From Oscillospiraceae bacterium (GTDB lineage: Bacteria > Bacillota > Clostridia > Oscillospirales > Acutalibacteraceae), in the NCBI GenBank assembly GCA_015065545.1, contig SVQA01000005.1, forward strand, positions 62,001-126,000: 64,000 nt of DNA. The letters run 5' to 3'. The notes beneath the pieces are model-generated. The model was given only the letters and a program-made list of their open reading frames with translations. It was not told the origin of the DNA and did not search any database. A program made the translations under genes and the position numbers. This document shows, piece by piece, positions 46,194-54,698 of the stretch. Position 1 is the stretch's first letter. Every line of letters begins with the position of its first letter.

Positions 46194-46912
46194 CGTTTAT
46201 TTTCCTCCACCATTGTAACAGTTGCTTCGTCACCATCACCGTCGATAATAACTCTCTTACCCTTTACAAGTTCAAGCACCGCAAGGAAGGTAGCAACCAG
46301 ATCACTCTTGCCGTTGCAAGCCTCAAAAAGCTCGCTGTATCGCACATTCTTTTTGTGCCAGAGATTACGCATAACACGGATAATTCTTGAGCTTACAGAG
46401 ATAATCTTCTTCTCTACAATACCCGAAAAAGCCTCTCTTTTGGGAGGAAGCTTTCTCTTACCTCTGCCGACTGCATTTACATAAGCCTTTGCAATGTCTG
46501 CAGGTGGATGAATTCTGTTATATGTAAGGTCAAATTCCACAGGCGAAGGCTCTCGCTGGAATTTATCAAAGCTTACCATAGGTGCAAGCATAGCCGCAAC
46601 CTGACGGCAAAGCTGATACTCAATAAGCTGACCCTGAAGCTCACTTTTGAGCTGTTCTGCCTCTTCCTCGTATTTGGGCAAAAGCATTACAGATTTGATG
46701 TAAACAAGTCTTGACGCCATTTCAAGAAAGTCAGAGGCAATATCCATATCCGCTTCCTGCATAGCACTTATCTGCTCCATATACTGCTCAAGAAGCAGAG
46801 AAATCTCTATGTCGTATATATCGATTTTATTTTTAGAAATCAGAAGCAGCAACAAATCAAGAGGTCCCTCAAAAACAGGGAGCTTGTACTGAAGCTGGGT
46901 ATTATTCTGCAT
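46190..46912 (-). CDS. scpA: Segregation and condensation protein A
   Basis: Kleisin subunit that bridges the SMC dimer, 240 aa. Typical opening KLPVFEGPLDLLLLLISKNKIDIYDI, middle EMASRLVYIKSVMLLP, and a C-terminal winged helix (RVIIDGDGDEATVT). Strong ribosome site. Coupled to scpB. Confidence 0.95.
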   Translation of the reverse strand: MQNNTQLQYKLPVFEGPLDLLLLLISKNKIDIYDIEISLLLEQYMEQISAMQEADMDIASDFLEMASRLVYIKSVMLLPKYEEEAEQLKSELQGQLIEYQLCRQVAAMLAPMVSFDKFQREPSPVEFDLTYNRIHPPADIAKAYVNAVGRGKRKLPPKREAFSGIVEKKIISVSSRIIRVMRNLWHKKNVRYSELFEACNGKSDLVATFLAVLELVKGKRVIIDGDGDEATVTMVEENKR

Positions 46913-46938
46913 AAGGGATACCTCCTTTTATAGCTTTA

Positions 46939-47643
46939 TCATTGAAAGAACAGGCATAATTTCAACACAAATTCTCTTCCCGCCCCGAGAATACCGTCAA
47001 GAGCACCCATATAAAGAAGGGCAAAAATGAAAATAGATGTGAAGTGCTGGTATCTGTAAAAGAAATTTACAATTCTGTCAGGCAGGAAGATAAAAAGGAT
47101 TTTACTTCCGTCAAGGGGCGGTACGGGAAGAAGATTGAATACGGCAAGAGAAGCATTGATCAAAATATAATAGCTTAAGAACATCCACACATATTCGCCG
47201 ATTTCGGTAAGATACAGATAATCTCCGATTTTGTATTCAACAAGAGCCGAAGGGGCTGTTTTTGCAAGCAAAAGCATAAGTGCTCCGCCAAACATACCGC
47301 AGAGTATATTTGCAAGAGGACCTGCAAAAGCACAGAGTCCCATATAAAGCTTTGGATACTTAAATCTGTTAGGATTTACGGGTACAGGCTTTGCCCAACC
47401 GAATCCGAAAAGAAGCATACACAAAGCACCAAAGGGGTCAATGTGTACCAAGGGATTAAGAGAAAGTCTGCCTCTGTGCTTTATATCCTTATCGCCTAAG
47501 AGATATGCCGCACCTGCATGAGCAAATTCGTGAACAGGCAGGATAAGAAAAATCATAAGTGCCATAACAGCAAGCTGAATTAAAACACCTGTAAAATCAA
47601 CCGAACCGTAAGTTCGTATATCCCTGATTAAATCTATAAGCAT
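46939..47643 (-). CDS. Site-2 protease family membrane metalloprotease (M50)
   Basis: Intramembrane zinc protease of 234 aa with five or six hydrophobic segments. The zinc motif is HEFAH (in PVHEFAHAGAAYLLGD) near residue 38, and the third ligand lies in NLLPVPPLDGSKIL near residue 170. SLNPLVHIDPFG also fits the family. Substrate unknown. It is followed by scpA, the order seen in many Clostridia, and preceded by a related gene lacking the motif. Confidence 0.92.
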   Translation of the reverse strand: MLIDLIRDIRTYGSVDFTGVLIQLAVMALMIFLILPVHEFAHAGAAYLLGDKDIKHRGRLSLNPLVHIDPFGALCMLLFGFGWAKPVPVNPNRFKYPKLYMGLCAFAGPLANILCGMFGGALMLLLAKTAPSALVEYKIGDYLYLTEIGEYVWMFLSYYILINASLAVFNLLPVPPLDGSKILFIFLPDRIVNFFYRYQHFTSIFIFALLYMGALDGILGAGREFVLKLCLFFQ

Positions 47644-47687
47644 TTATTATGCCTCCAAAAATGATATAAAAATTTATTGACTAAAAT

Positions 47688-48428
47688 TTATTTGCCATAC
47701 AAAACACGGACAGCTGAATCGAAAATATCCATAATAGAAGAACTCGTATTTGATATAACTCCTCCTGTTTGTCCGAGCAAGAAGAAAGATATAACAAAGA
47801 TTACAAAAGAAATAATAAGCTCACTGTTTCTTAAAGCATCCTGCCAGTTAAGAGGAAACCACTCGTAAAGTGCATCACCCATATCCAAAGGGAAAGCAGG
47901 AATAAGATTCAGCAAAGCTGAATTCAGACAACAAATAGCAAGATAATGAAGCATTGCATAAACAGCATAATACGCATATCCGCCGAAATTGTTATTAACA
48001 GTCCAAAAGGAATTCAGACCTAAGTCTAAAACATTATTTTGCATCAGGGAAGCACAAGAAAAGTAAACTACGCCAAAACAGCACAGATATGTTAAAACAC
48101 CTGATATAGCGATGACAAACGAATATAATCTTGGTTTTTTGAACTCGTGGGTATCAAAATAAGAAGGAGCTGCAAATCCCATATTAAGAAACAGCGATAA
48201 TAAAACTCCCACAAGATGCAAGTTATATCTGGGATTTATGGAGCGGAGTCCGTCTCTGACACCGGTAACATCACCAAAACGATTAATCAAGGTGTATTTT
48301 ACATAATTGTGCAAAGGATTAATAAGAAAGTTAAAAATAACCGATGATAAAATAAAGCCGATAACAAGCGCAACATAAAAATGCGGAAGGTCCGTATATG
48401 CCTCATACAACTGAACAATTCTATACAA
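47688..48428 (-). CDS. Degenerate site-2 protease homologue
   Basis: A 246-aa multi-spanning membrane protein that aligns with its downstream neighbour. PLHNYVKYTLINRFGD takes the place of PVHEFAHAGAAYLLGD, SINPRYNLHLVG that of SLNPLVHIDPFG, and NLIPAFPLDMGDALYEW that of NLLPVPPLDGSKIL. The zinc-binding Glu and second His are replaced by Asn and Lys, so protease activity is not expected. The start is taken as TTG at 48428, 8 bases after GGAGG. The TTG at 48443 has no site. A regulator or partner of the active protease is a plausible role. Confidence 0.78.
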   Translation of the reverse strand: MYRIVQLYEAYTDLPHFYVALVIGFILSSVIFNFLINPLHNYVKYTLINRFGDVTGVRDGLRSINPRYNLHLVGVLLSLFLNMGFAAPSYFDTHEFKKPRLYSFVIAISGVLTYLCCFGVVYFSCASLMQNNVLDLGLNSFWTVNNNFGGYAYYAVYAMLHYLAICCLNSALLNLIPAFPLDMGDALYEWFPLNWQDALRNSELIISFVIFVISFFLLGQTGGVISNTSSSIMDIFDSAVRVLYGK

Positions 48429-48492
48429 ATCAAAATCCTCCAAAAATGCAAAAAAACATAGTTTTTTCCATTATAAATACTATATCTATCTT

Positions 48493-48521
48493 ATTATATA
48501 ATAAGTCAAATAAAAAAACAA
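48493..48521 (-). promoter_or_regulatory. Promoter of the site-2 protease and scpAB run
   Basis: Minus-strand TTGTTT (48516-48521) and TATAAT (48493-48498), spacer 17. It is divergent from the rpmB promoter. Confidence 0.55.
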
Positions 48522-48543
48522 GAAAAGTTTTTCAAAAAAAGAC

Positions 48544-48572
48544 TTGCATTTTGTAATGATTTCTGTTATGAT
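48544..48572 (+). promoter_or_regulatory. Promoter of rpmB
   Basis: TTGCAT (48544-48549) and TATGAT (48567-48572), spacer 17, followed by a strong AAGGAGG site. Confidence 0.65.
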
Positions 48573-48619
48573 AACAGAGTTACAAATGCTACTATGTCAT
48601 TTAAGGAGGTGCGTAAAGC

Positions 48620-48808
48620 ATGGCAAAATGTGAATTCTGCGGAAAAGACGTTAAGTTCGGAATTAAGGTTTCTCACTCTCACAGACGCTCCAACAGAACT
48701 TGGAAGCCCAATGTACAGAGAGTAAAGGCTGTTGTTAACGGCACACCCAAGCACGTTTATGCTTGCACCCGTTGCTTACGTTCAGGTAAGGTTCAGAGAG
48801 CAGTTTAA
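48620..48808 (+). CDS. rpmB: 50S ribosomal protein L28
   Basis: A 62-aa ribosomal protein with the L28 pattern VSHSHRRSNRTWKPN. It keeps both Cys pairs (CEFCG and CTRC), the zinc-binding form of L28. Single-gene unit with its own terminator. Confidence 0.97.
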   Translation: MAKCEFCGKDVKFGIKVSHSHRRSNRTWKPNVQRVKAVVNGTPKHVYACTRCLRSGKVQRAV

Positions 48809-48838
48809 TTCTGCATCTAAAAACTTAAAACGGTATGT

Positions 48839-48868
48839 AAAGCCCTTCGAGAAATCGAAGGGCTTTTT
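48839..48868 (+). terminator. Terminator after rpmB
   Basis: A perfect 11-bp stem AAGCCCTTCGA/TCGAAGGGCTT with a T-run. Confidence 0.9.
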
Positions 48869-48897
48869 ACTATTCAGAAGCACCGACCACCGTAGCC

Positions 48898-48989
48898 AAA
48901 TCCTCCCTTTTGTAGGGGAGGTTCACGAACCTCCCGAAAGGATTTTGTATTGATGTAAGACTTGCGGGCGGATGATATCCGCCCCTACA
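48898..48989. repeat. Palindromic intergenic element
   Basis: Two adjoining inverted repeats: GGGAGGTTC/GAACCTCCC (48916-48935), nested within an outer AAATCCT/AGGATTT pair, and GGGCGGAT/ATCCGCCC (48966-48984). No coding capacity. It resembles short dispersed palindromes of gut Clostridia rather than a gene. Confidence 0.6.
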
Positions 48990-49029
48990 GTTAGTGAATC
49001 GTCCCTATGATGTAAACATAGAATAAGCG

Positions 49030-49064
49030 GTCAGAACAGCTTATCTGTTCTGACCGCTTTTGTC
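49030..49064. terminator. Hairpin after the secreted pullulanase
   Basis: A long perfect stem of about 15 bp (AAGCGGTCAGAACAG with CTGTTCTGACCGCTT) with T-rich tails on both sides. The plus-side tail is the better T-run. Confidence 0.72.
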
Positions 49065-49089
49065 ATTTCGTCTTAAGTTTTATACAAAA

Positions 49090-52000
49090 TTATTCTGCAG
49101 GGATTGCTGCTGCTCTTAAAGCCGCCAAATCTGGTTCTTCTTCATATATTGTGATGAAGTTACCCTTGTTTGCGGTATTGTAGTCATCAATTACAATCCA
49201 AAGCTCACTGCCCGAAAGACTTGCATAGTCTGCTGTCTGGGGTGTGCCGTTGTTGGAAATGATAATAGAGAAGTTATCTGTGGGAAGCTCTGTGTCAACA
49301 AAGAACCAACCATTCTCCCCTTCTTCCATTCTTGCACCGGGCCAGGATGAGAATGCATTACCCTTAGAAGACCATGCCCAGAGGCAAGGTGTCCAGGTGG
49401 CAGTTTCGTCAAGGTGTGCTGCATAGATTGTAACACCGTCTGTTGCGTACTCATAATAGAATTCAAGTGTAATATTACCTGCAGGCATTATACCCTTTGT
49501 GCTGTCTGACATTTCTTTATTGAGAACATAGCGGGTAATCTTCATAGGTTTAATATTATACTCTGCACCAACTCTGTACTCAACAGTTTCAGAAGATACC
49601 AACTCCATATTAGCGTCAATAGCAGGTTCAGCATCGTTCTCAATAAGCTTATAATAATTTACCGTCATGTTACCGATACTTACTTCAAAATCTGCAAGGT
49701 ACTTCTGAATCATTGTAACATCCTTAACGTTTGTGACGCCGCTATAGTCTACGTCACCAAGCATAAGCTTCTCGTCGTCAAGTGTGATGATAGACGCAAG
49801 GTGCTTCTGAATTGTTGTAGCATCTCCGATAGCAACTCTGCCGTTTGAGTCGATATCAGCCTTAAGCAGTGAAGGTGCTACATACTTATCGTAAAGATAT
49901 GTAACAACGATATCTTCCTCTGTAAACTTACCTGCTACGGTACCCTCAGCCTTTGAAAAATCATATCTGAGGAATTCCTTTGCAGGAAGCTTAATCTCAT
50001 AGCCACTTCCAATCTCGCCTGTTATTACATCGGACTCACCGATTTCTTTGCCTGACTGTGCATCTACGTGTTTGATGATAACTTTACCATTGTCAGACTT
50101 AATACCGAGAGCATTATAGCTTTCTGTATCAACAGCAATAATCATGCTGTTAGGCTGTATCTCAAAGAAACTGCATTCTGTAACATCCAATGCATCAAGA
50201 CCTGCACTCTTGTTATTTGCAATAACTGTCCAGGAATGAGATTCTGCATTAACAGGTATCATGTGTGACTCAGATGAGGGGTTGAAGATCACAAGCATTT
50301 CTTTCCACTCGCCCTCGGTGTCATTCTCTACAGTGAAGGCAACATAGTCGGAAGAAAGTATAAACTCATCCGAAGAGGATGTGGAAGCGGGATTCTCTAC
50401 CTCTACCTCGTTTGTATAGAAGGTGTAGCTATCCTGATATTTATTGGTACTCTCATTAAAGGGAGAGAATACTTTTCTAATGTCAATAAGACCTCTGTAA
50501 TAAGAAACAAGGTCTGCGTTCTGTGTAATAAGAGACCAGTCGATAGCATTAAGCTCTACAGCAGATTTGTAGCTGTTGTCGTCGCCATCCTTTGAGCGAC
50601 CCATCTCTTCACCTGCAAGCATAAAGGGAATACCTTGAGAGGTAAGCACCATACCTGCAGCCATTTTGTTCATTGCAATAAGGTCCTCGTATCTCTGTCT
50701 GTAATCAGCACCACTGCCGTAAACAGAGCTTACAAGTCTGTCGTAGAGGGTGTGATTATCGTGACAGCTTGAATATGTAACTGTCTGGGAAGGCACTTTA
50801 GCATACCACTCGCACTCGTCGCCTGTGGTGTTTGCTCTTACACCGTCAATGATACCAATATAGTCAATGCCGTCACCCTGAACATAGCCCTTATCAGCAA
50901 GCATAAATACCTCGCCCTTAACTGCGTTACGGATTTCATCGTTGAAGCAAGCGATTCTATCGTCGAGCTTATCTGCATTAGCCTGCACAGCACTTAAGGT
51001 TTCTGCACCTGTGCAGGTTGTTTTGTCCTGAGTTGCAGTGTTGCTTGCCTTCCAGCCCTCACCGTACATAAGGATACGGGGATCGATTGTATCAAGCTCC
51101 TGACGGATAAGGTTCATGGTCTCTACATCGTGAACACCCATAAGGTCAAAACGGAAGCCGTCAATATGATACTCCTCTGCCCAATACATAACAGAGTCAA
51201 TCATAAACTTACGGAACATTGCTCTTTCGGAAGCTGTATCGTTACCGCAACCGGAAGCACTTGACCAAGCACCCTTATCATAAAGACGATAGTAGTAGTT
51301 TGGAACAATCTGCTGGAAGTTGGACTGACCACCGAAGTAGGTGTGGTTATACACAACATCCATAATTACTCCGATGCCTGCATCGTGGAGTGCCTTAATC
51401 ATCTGCTTGCACTCGTTGATTCTTACATTACCGTCGTAGGGGTTTGAGGAATAACTGCCGTCCGGAACATTGTAGTTTTCCGGGTCATAGCCCCAGTTGT
51501 ACTGGTCATCAAGAGGGGCTGTTTCGTTTACTGTTGCAAAGTCGAAGATAGGATTGAGCTGAACGTGAGTGATACCGAGCTGTTTGAGGTAATCAACACA
51601 AGTAGCTACATTTCCCTCGCCATTTAAAGATGTTCCCTCTTCTGTAAAAGCAAGGAACTTACCTCTGTTCGCTTCAGAAACACCTGAGGTTTCGCTTGCG
51701 GAGAAGTCACGAACAACAAGCTCCCAAACAATTGCATCAGTCTGAGTCTCAACAAGCACGTGCTTATCATCATCCCATCCCTCAGGGTCTGTTGCATCAA
51801 GGTCAACTACCATACCGCGCTTACCGTTAACACCCACAGCCTTTGCATAGGGGTCAACTGCCTCGTAGGTTCTCTCTACACCTGTAACGAGTGCCGCACT
51901 TGTTACAAGATAGGTATAATAAACATTAAGAAGGTCACCTTCAATTGTAACTACCCAGCAACCTGTCCACTTATTGCCGTCCATATCCTTTGACATTGCG

Positions 52001-52377
52001 TAAGCGCCAAGATTCTGAGCACCCTCTTCGTTGTTATTACCTGTTGAATACAGCTTAACAGCAATTTCCTTTGCTGTTGGCGACCAAACCTTGAAGGTTG
52101 TAGCAGAGGGTGTATAGGTTGCACCCAAGTCGTCGCCTGCATAAGCATACTCTTTATCAAGAGCCTGTGCGGCTTCTGTAAAGGGATTTACAGGCTCCAA
52201 GGGAAGCTCGGGCTCATCGATTGAAGAATCAGACTCGTCACCTGAAGCCTCTTCACCTGCAGTTAAGTTTAAAGTAGCTGTCGACGCTGTAGCCCCTGCT
52301 GTAAACACTGTGCCCGTAAAAAGTGAACACAGCATCAAAAGAGCAAGAAGTGCCGACAAAATTCTTTTTGCTGACAT
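49090..52377 (-). CDS. Secreted type I pullulanase with internal dockerin and starch-binding module
   Basis: Cuts alpha-1,6 branch points of starch and pullulan outside the cell, 1095 aa. Signal peptide to about residue 30; CBM48-like N-domain near 75-200 (FKVWSPTAKEIAVKLYS); GH13 catalytic domain with the type I pullulanase motif YNWGYDP, VVYNHT, nucleophile DGFRFDLMGVHD, acid/base MYGEGW and CHDNHTLYD; a MucBP-like segment (VIIKHVDAQSGKEIGES); a complete dockerin near 850-910 (VAIGDATTIQK, NVKDVTMIQK); a second MucBP-like segment; and a CBM26-like module at the C-terminus (LWAWSSKGNAFSSWPG, IIISNNGTPQTAD). The dockerin is therefore internal rather than terminal. Probably part of the same starch complex as the amylases. 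Confidence 0.92.
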   Translation of the reverse strand: MSAKRILSALLALLMLCSLFTGTVFTAGATASTATLNLTAGEEASGDESDSSIDEPELPLEPVNPFTEAAQALDKEYAYAGDDLGATYTPSATTFKVWSPTAKEIAVKLYSTGNNNEEGAQNLGAYAMSKDMDGNKWTGCWVVTIEGDLLNVYYTYLVTSAALVTGVERTYEAVDPYAKAVGVNGKRGMVVDLDATDPEGWDDDKHVLVETQTDAIVWELVVRDFSASETSGVSEANRGKFLAFTEEGTSLNGEGNVATCVDYLKQLGITHVQLNPIFDFATVNETAPLDDQYNWGYDPENYNVPDGSYSSNPYDGNVRINECKQMIKALHDAGIGVIMDVVYNHTYFGGQSNFQQIVPNYYYRLYDKGAWSSASGCGNDTASERAMFRKFMIDSVMYWAEEYHIDGFRFDLMGVHDVETMNLIRQELDTIDPRILMYGEGWKASNTATQDKTTCTGAETLSAVQANADKLDDRIACFNDEIRNAVKGEVFMLADKGYVQGDGIDYIGIIDGVRANTTGDECEWYAKVPSQTVTYSSCHDNHTLYDRLVSSVYGSGADYRQRYEDLIAMNKMAAGMVLTSQGIPFMLAGEEMGRSKDGDDNSYKSAVELNAIDWSLITQNADLVSYYRGLIDIRKVFSPFNESTNKYQDSYTFYTNEVEVENPASTSSSDEFILSSDYVAFTVENDTEGEWKEMLVIFNPSSESHMIPVNAESHSWTVIANNKSAGLDALDVTECSFFEIQPNSMIIAVDTESYNALGIKSDNGKVIIKHVDAQSGKEIGESDVITGEIGSGYEIKLPAKEFLRYDFSKAEGTVAGKFTEEDIVVTYLYDKYVAPSLLKADIDSNGRVAIGDATTIQKHLASIITLDDEKLMLGDVDYSGVTNVKDVTMIQKYLADFEVSIGNMTVNYYKLIENDAEPAIDANMELVSSETVEYRVGAEYNIKPMKITRYVLNKEMSDSTKGIMPAGNITLEFYYEYATDGVTIYAAHLDETATWTPCLWAWSSKGNAFSSWPGARMEEGENGWFFVDTELPTDNFSIIISNNGTPQTADYASLSGSELWIVIDDYNTANKGNFITIYEEEPDLAALRAAAIPAE

Positions 52378-52439
52378 AATAATCCTCCTATTTATAAATC
52401 CGCCTCTAAAATCCTTGAAGCAGAAAACTATACATATAC

Positions 52440-52468
52440 ATTATAGTACATAATATTTAAAATTTCCA
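52440..52468 (-). promoter_or_regulatory. Promoter of the secreted pullulanase
   Basis: Minus-strand TATAAT (52440-52445) with a weak -35 TGGAAA (52463-52468), spacer 17. Confidence 0.5.
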
Positions 52469-52494
52469 TATAAATATTAAAATAGTTAGATTTT

Positions 52495-52538
52495 TTTTAT
52501 AAAAAAAATACAGAGGACAATAGAAAGTGTCCTCTGTA
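52495..52538 (-). terminator. Terminator after the cytoplasmic pullulanase
   Basis: A perfect 11-bp stem TACAGAGGACA/TGTCCTCTGTA (52509-52519 with 52528-52538) with a long T-run on the minus strand. Confidence 0.9.
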
Positions 52539-52559
52539 ACATTTATATTATTGAATTTA

Positions 52560-54536
52560 TCAGGGTGTTATCTCATCCTGCTCTACAAGGATGAGAGCAC
52601 TTGTGCCGGGAACACAGATTGTACGGCTGTATTCGCCGATAAATTCTATGCCTGCTTCCTCTGCGTTTACAAGTGCATCCCACCAACCTTTAAGGTCATG
52701 AGCGGCAAGGTCAAAGCAAGCAGGCTCCTTGGAGCCGTTAAAGAGAAGAAGCATTTTTCTCCATTTGCCGTAAGCATCACCCTCAAGTGTAAAACCTACA
52801 CCACAAGGGTTATCTGTAAAGAGCCACATACCCTTGTAAATTGTGTCATGGGTATGATCACGGAATGGTGCAAAGTTTTTACGAAGCTTGATAAGACCCT
52901 TATAATACTCCACAAGGTCTTTATATTCCTCGATTCTGTTCCAATCTATACGATTAATCTTTGAGTGAGACTTATAGCTGTTATGCTCTCCGAGTTTTGT
53001 TCTTGCCATCTCCTCGCCTGCAACCATAAAGGGAATACCCTGACTTGTAAGATTGATTGCAGCGGCAAGCTTATTCATACGGATAATATCCTCATGACGT
53101 TTTTCGTACTGAGGATTTTGGTGATGAACAGAAACGCAGAGCTTATCATACATAGTTCTGCCATCGTGGCAAGAGCAGTAGTTTACTGCCTGAGAGGGAG
53201 TTCTTGCCCAGAAGTCCGTGTCTGCACGAACACCGCGGAAAACCTGATTACGCTTTGAGCCGTTCTGAACAAAGCCACAGCTGCCTGCGTCGAACTCGTT
53301 ACCCTTTATAGCATCACGTATATTATCGCAGAAAGCACCTACATTATCGGGAAGATGATGCATATTGTGCTGATTTGCCATAATTGTACCGGGCTGACAA
53401 GCGGTAAACATATCCCAAGCCTCACCGTACATAAGCATTTTTTCACCATTCGGGAGAGTATTGAGAGCCGCTCTGATAGCCATGATTGTTTCTACATCAT
53501 GCAAGCCCATAAGGTCAAAGCGGAAGCCGTCAAGGTGATATTCCTTTGCCCAGTACATAATGGAATCAATCATAAACTTGCGGTACATCTTATGCTCGGA
53601 AGCAGTATCGTTACCACAGCCTGAGCCATTGGACCATGTGCCGTCCTGATTGTATCTGTAATAATAACCGGGTACAGAAATATCAAACCAAGAACCATGG
53701 CTTGCATAGGTGTGATTGTAAACAACATCCATTACAACAGCAATACCGGCTTTATGGAGTGCTTTTATCATTTCTTTACATTCTCTGATTCTTACTTTAC
53801 CGTCAAAGGGGTTTGTAGAGAAGCTGCCTTCGGGCAGATTGTAATTTTTAGGGTCATAACCCCAGTTGTACTGTTCTTCAGTTGATGCCTCGTCAACAGA
53901 GCCGAAATCGTAGAAAGGGTTTATCTGTACACAGTTTATACCAAGCTCTTTGAGGTAATCAACGCAGGTAGCAGGAGCACCCTCTTTGCCGCCCAGGGTG
54001 GTATGCTCTGTAAACGCCATAAACTTACCGCGGTGCTTCTCAGAAACACCTGAGGACTCGCAGTAAGAAAAATCTCTTACCTGTACCTCCCAGATAATTG
54101 CATCTGTAGGATGCTCAAAGAGTACTCTTTTATCCTCTTCCCAACCCTCAGGATTGGTATCGTGCAAGTTAACTACCATTGAACGATCGCCGTTCACACC
54201 TGCTGCCTTAGCATAAATATCGCCTGTTTCTCTCTGACCGAATTCAGGATGAGTAACAACATAGGTGTAGTAGATACCGCAAAGGTCACCTGCGGCAATA
54301 TAGCTCCACACACCTGTGTCCTGATTTTTAATCATCTGGTGAATACCAAGATACTTTGCACCGAGCTCGTTGTCGCTACCTGTTGAGTAAAACTTAACTT
54401 TTACGTCGGTAGCGGTAGGAGACCAAAGTCGAAACTCGGTACAGCCTTTATTATAAATTGCTCCCAGTTCACCGTCAAAGTAAAACTTATCAAGCTTAAT
54501 ACCGGAATTTTCTAAAATATGCTTGTAATTGTTCAT
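52560..54536 (-). CDS. pulA: Cytoplasmic type I pullulanase
   Basis: Debranching enzyme of 658 aa with no signal peptide, expected to act on imported branched dextrins. CBM48-like N-domain (FRLWSPTATDVKVKFYS), then YNWGYDP, VVYNHT, nucleophile DGFRFDLMGLHD, acid/base MYGEAW and region IV CHDGRTMYD. In the last motif the usual HDN reads HDG, while the His and Asp themselves are kept. The catalytic core is close to that of the adjacent secreted pullulanase, so the two look like paralogues, one stripped of export and docking parts. It has its own promoter and terminator. Confidence 0.92.
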   Translation of the reverse strand: MNNYKHILENSGIKLDKFYFDGELGAIYNKGCTEFRLWSPTATDVKVKFYSTGSDNELGAKYLGIHQMIKNQDTGVWSYIAAGDLCGIYYTYVVTHPEFGQRETGDIYAKAAGVNGDRSMVVNLHDTNPEGWEEDKRVLFEHPTDAIIWEVQVRDFSYCESSGVSEKHRGKFMAFTEHTTLGGKEGAPATCVDYLKELGINCVQINPFYDFGSVDEASTEEQYNWGYDPKNYNLPEGSFSTNPFDGKVRIRECKEMIKALHKAGIAVVMDVVYNHTYASHGSWFDISVPGYYYRYNQDGTWSNGSGCGNDTASEHKMYRKFMIDSIMYWAKEYHLDGFRFDLMGLHDVETIMAIRAALNTLPNGEKMLMYGEAWDMFTACQPGTIMANQHNMHHLPDNVGAFCDNIRDAIKGNEFDAGSCGFVQNGSKRNQVFRGVRADTDFWARTPSQAVNYCSCHDGRTMYDKLCVSVHHQNPQYEKRHEDIIRMNKLAAAINLTSQGIPFMVAGEEMARTKLGEHNSYKSHSKINRIDWNRIEEYKDLVEYYKGLIKLRKNFAPFRDHTHDTIYKGMWLFTDNPCGVGFTLEGDAYGKWRKMLLLFNGSKEPACFDLAAHDLKGWWDALVNAEEAGIEFIGEYSRTICVPGTSALILVEQDEITP

Positions 54537-54602
54537 AAATACCCCTCGTAAATTTTGGAGAATCCCTTAATAAAAAATATTCCCCATTAAACATACTCGT
54601 GT

Positions 54603-54632
54603 ATTATAACATAATATTTAGTTTTGTGTAAA
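54603..54632 (-). promoter_or_regulatory. Promoter of the cytoplasmic pullulanase
   Basis: Minus-strand TTTACA (54627-54632) and TATAAT (54603-54608), spacer 18. Confidence 0.6.
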
Positions 54633-54698
54633 GATTTTCAGTTTAATAAAATAATATTTTGCTAACAAGGTTAAAAATTATCCTGATAAAAAATCATA

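Noticed and set aside
48898..48989. tRNA gene or CRISPR repeat
   Set aside because: The palindromes lack a tRNA cloverleaf and there is no repeated spacer pattern. No CRISPR array or tRNA was found in the window.
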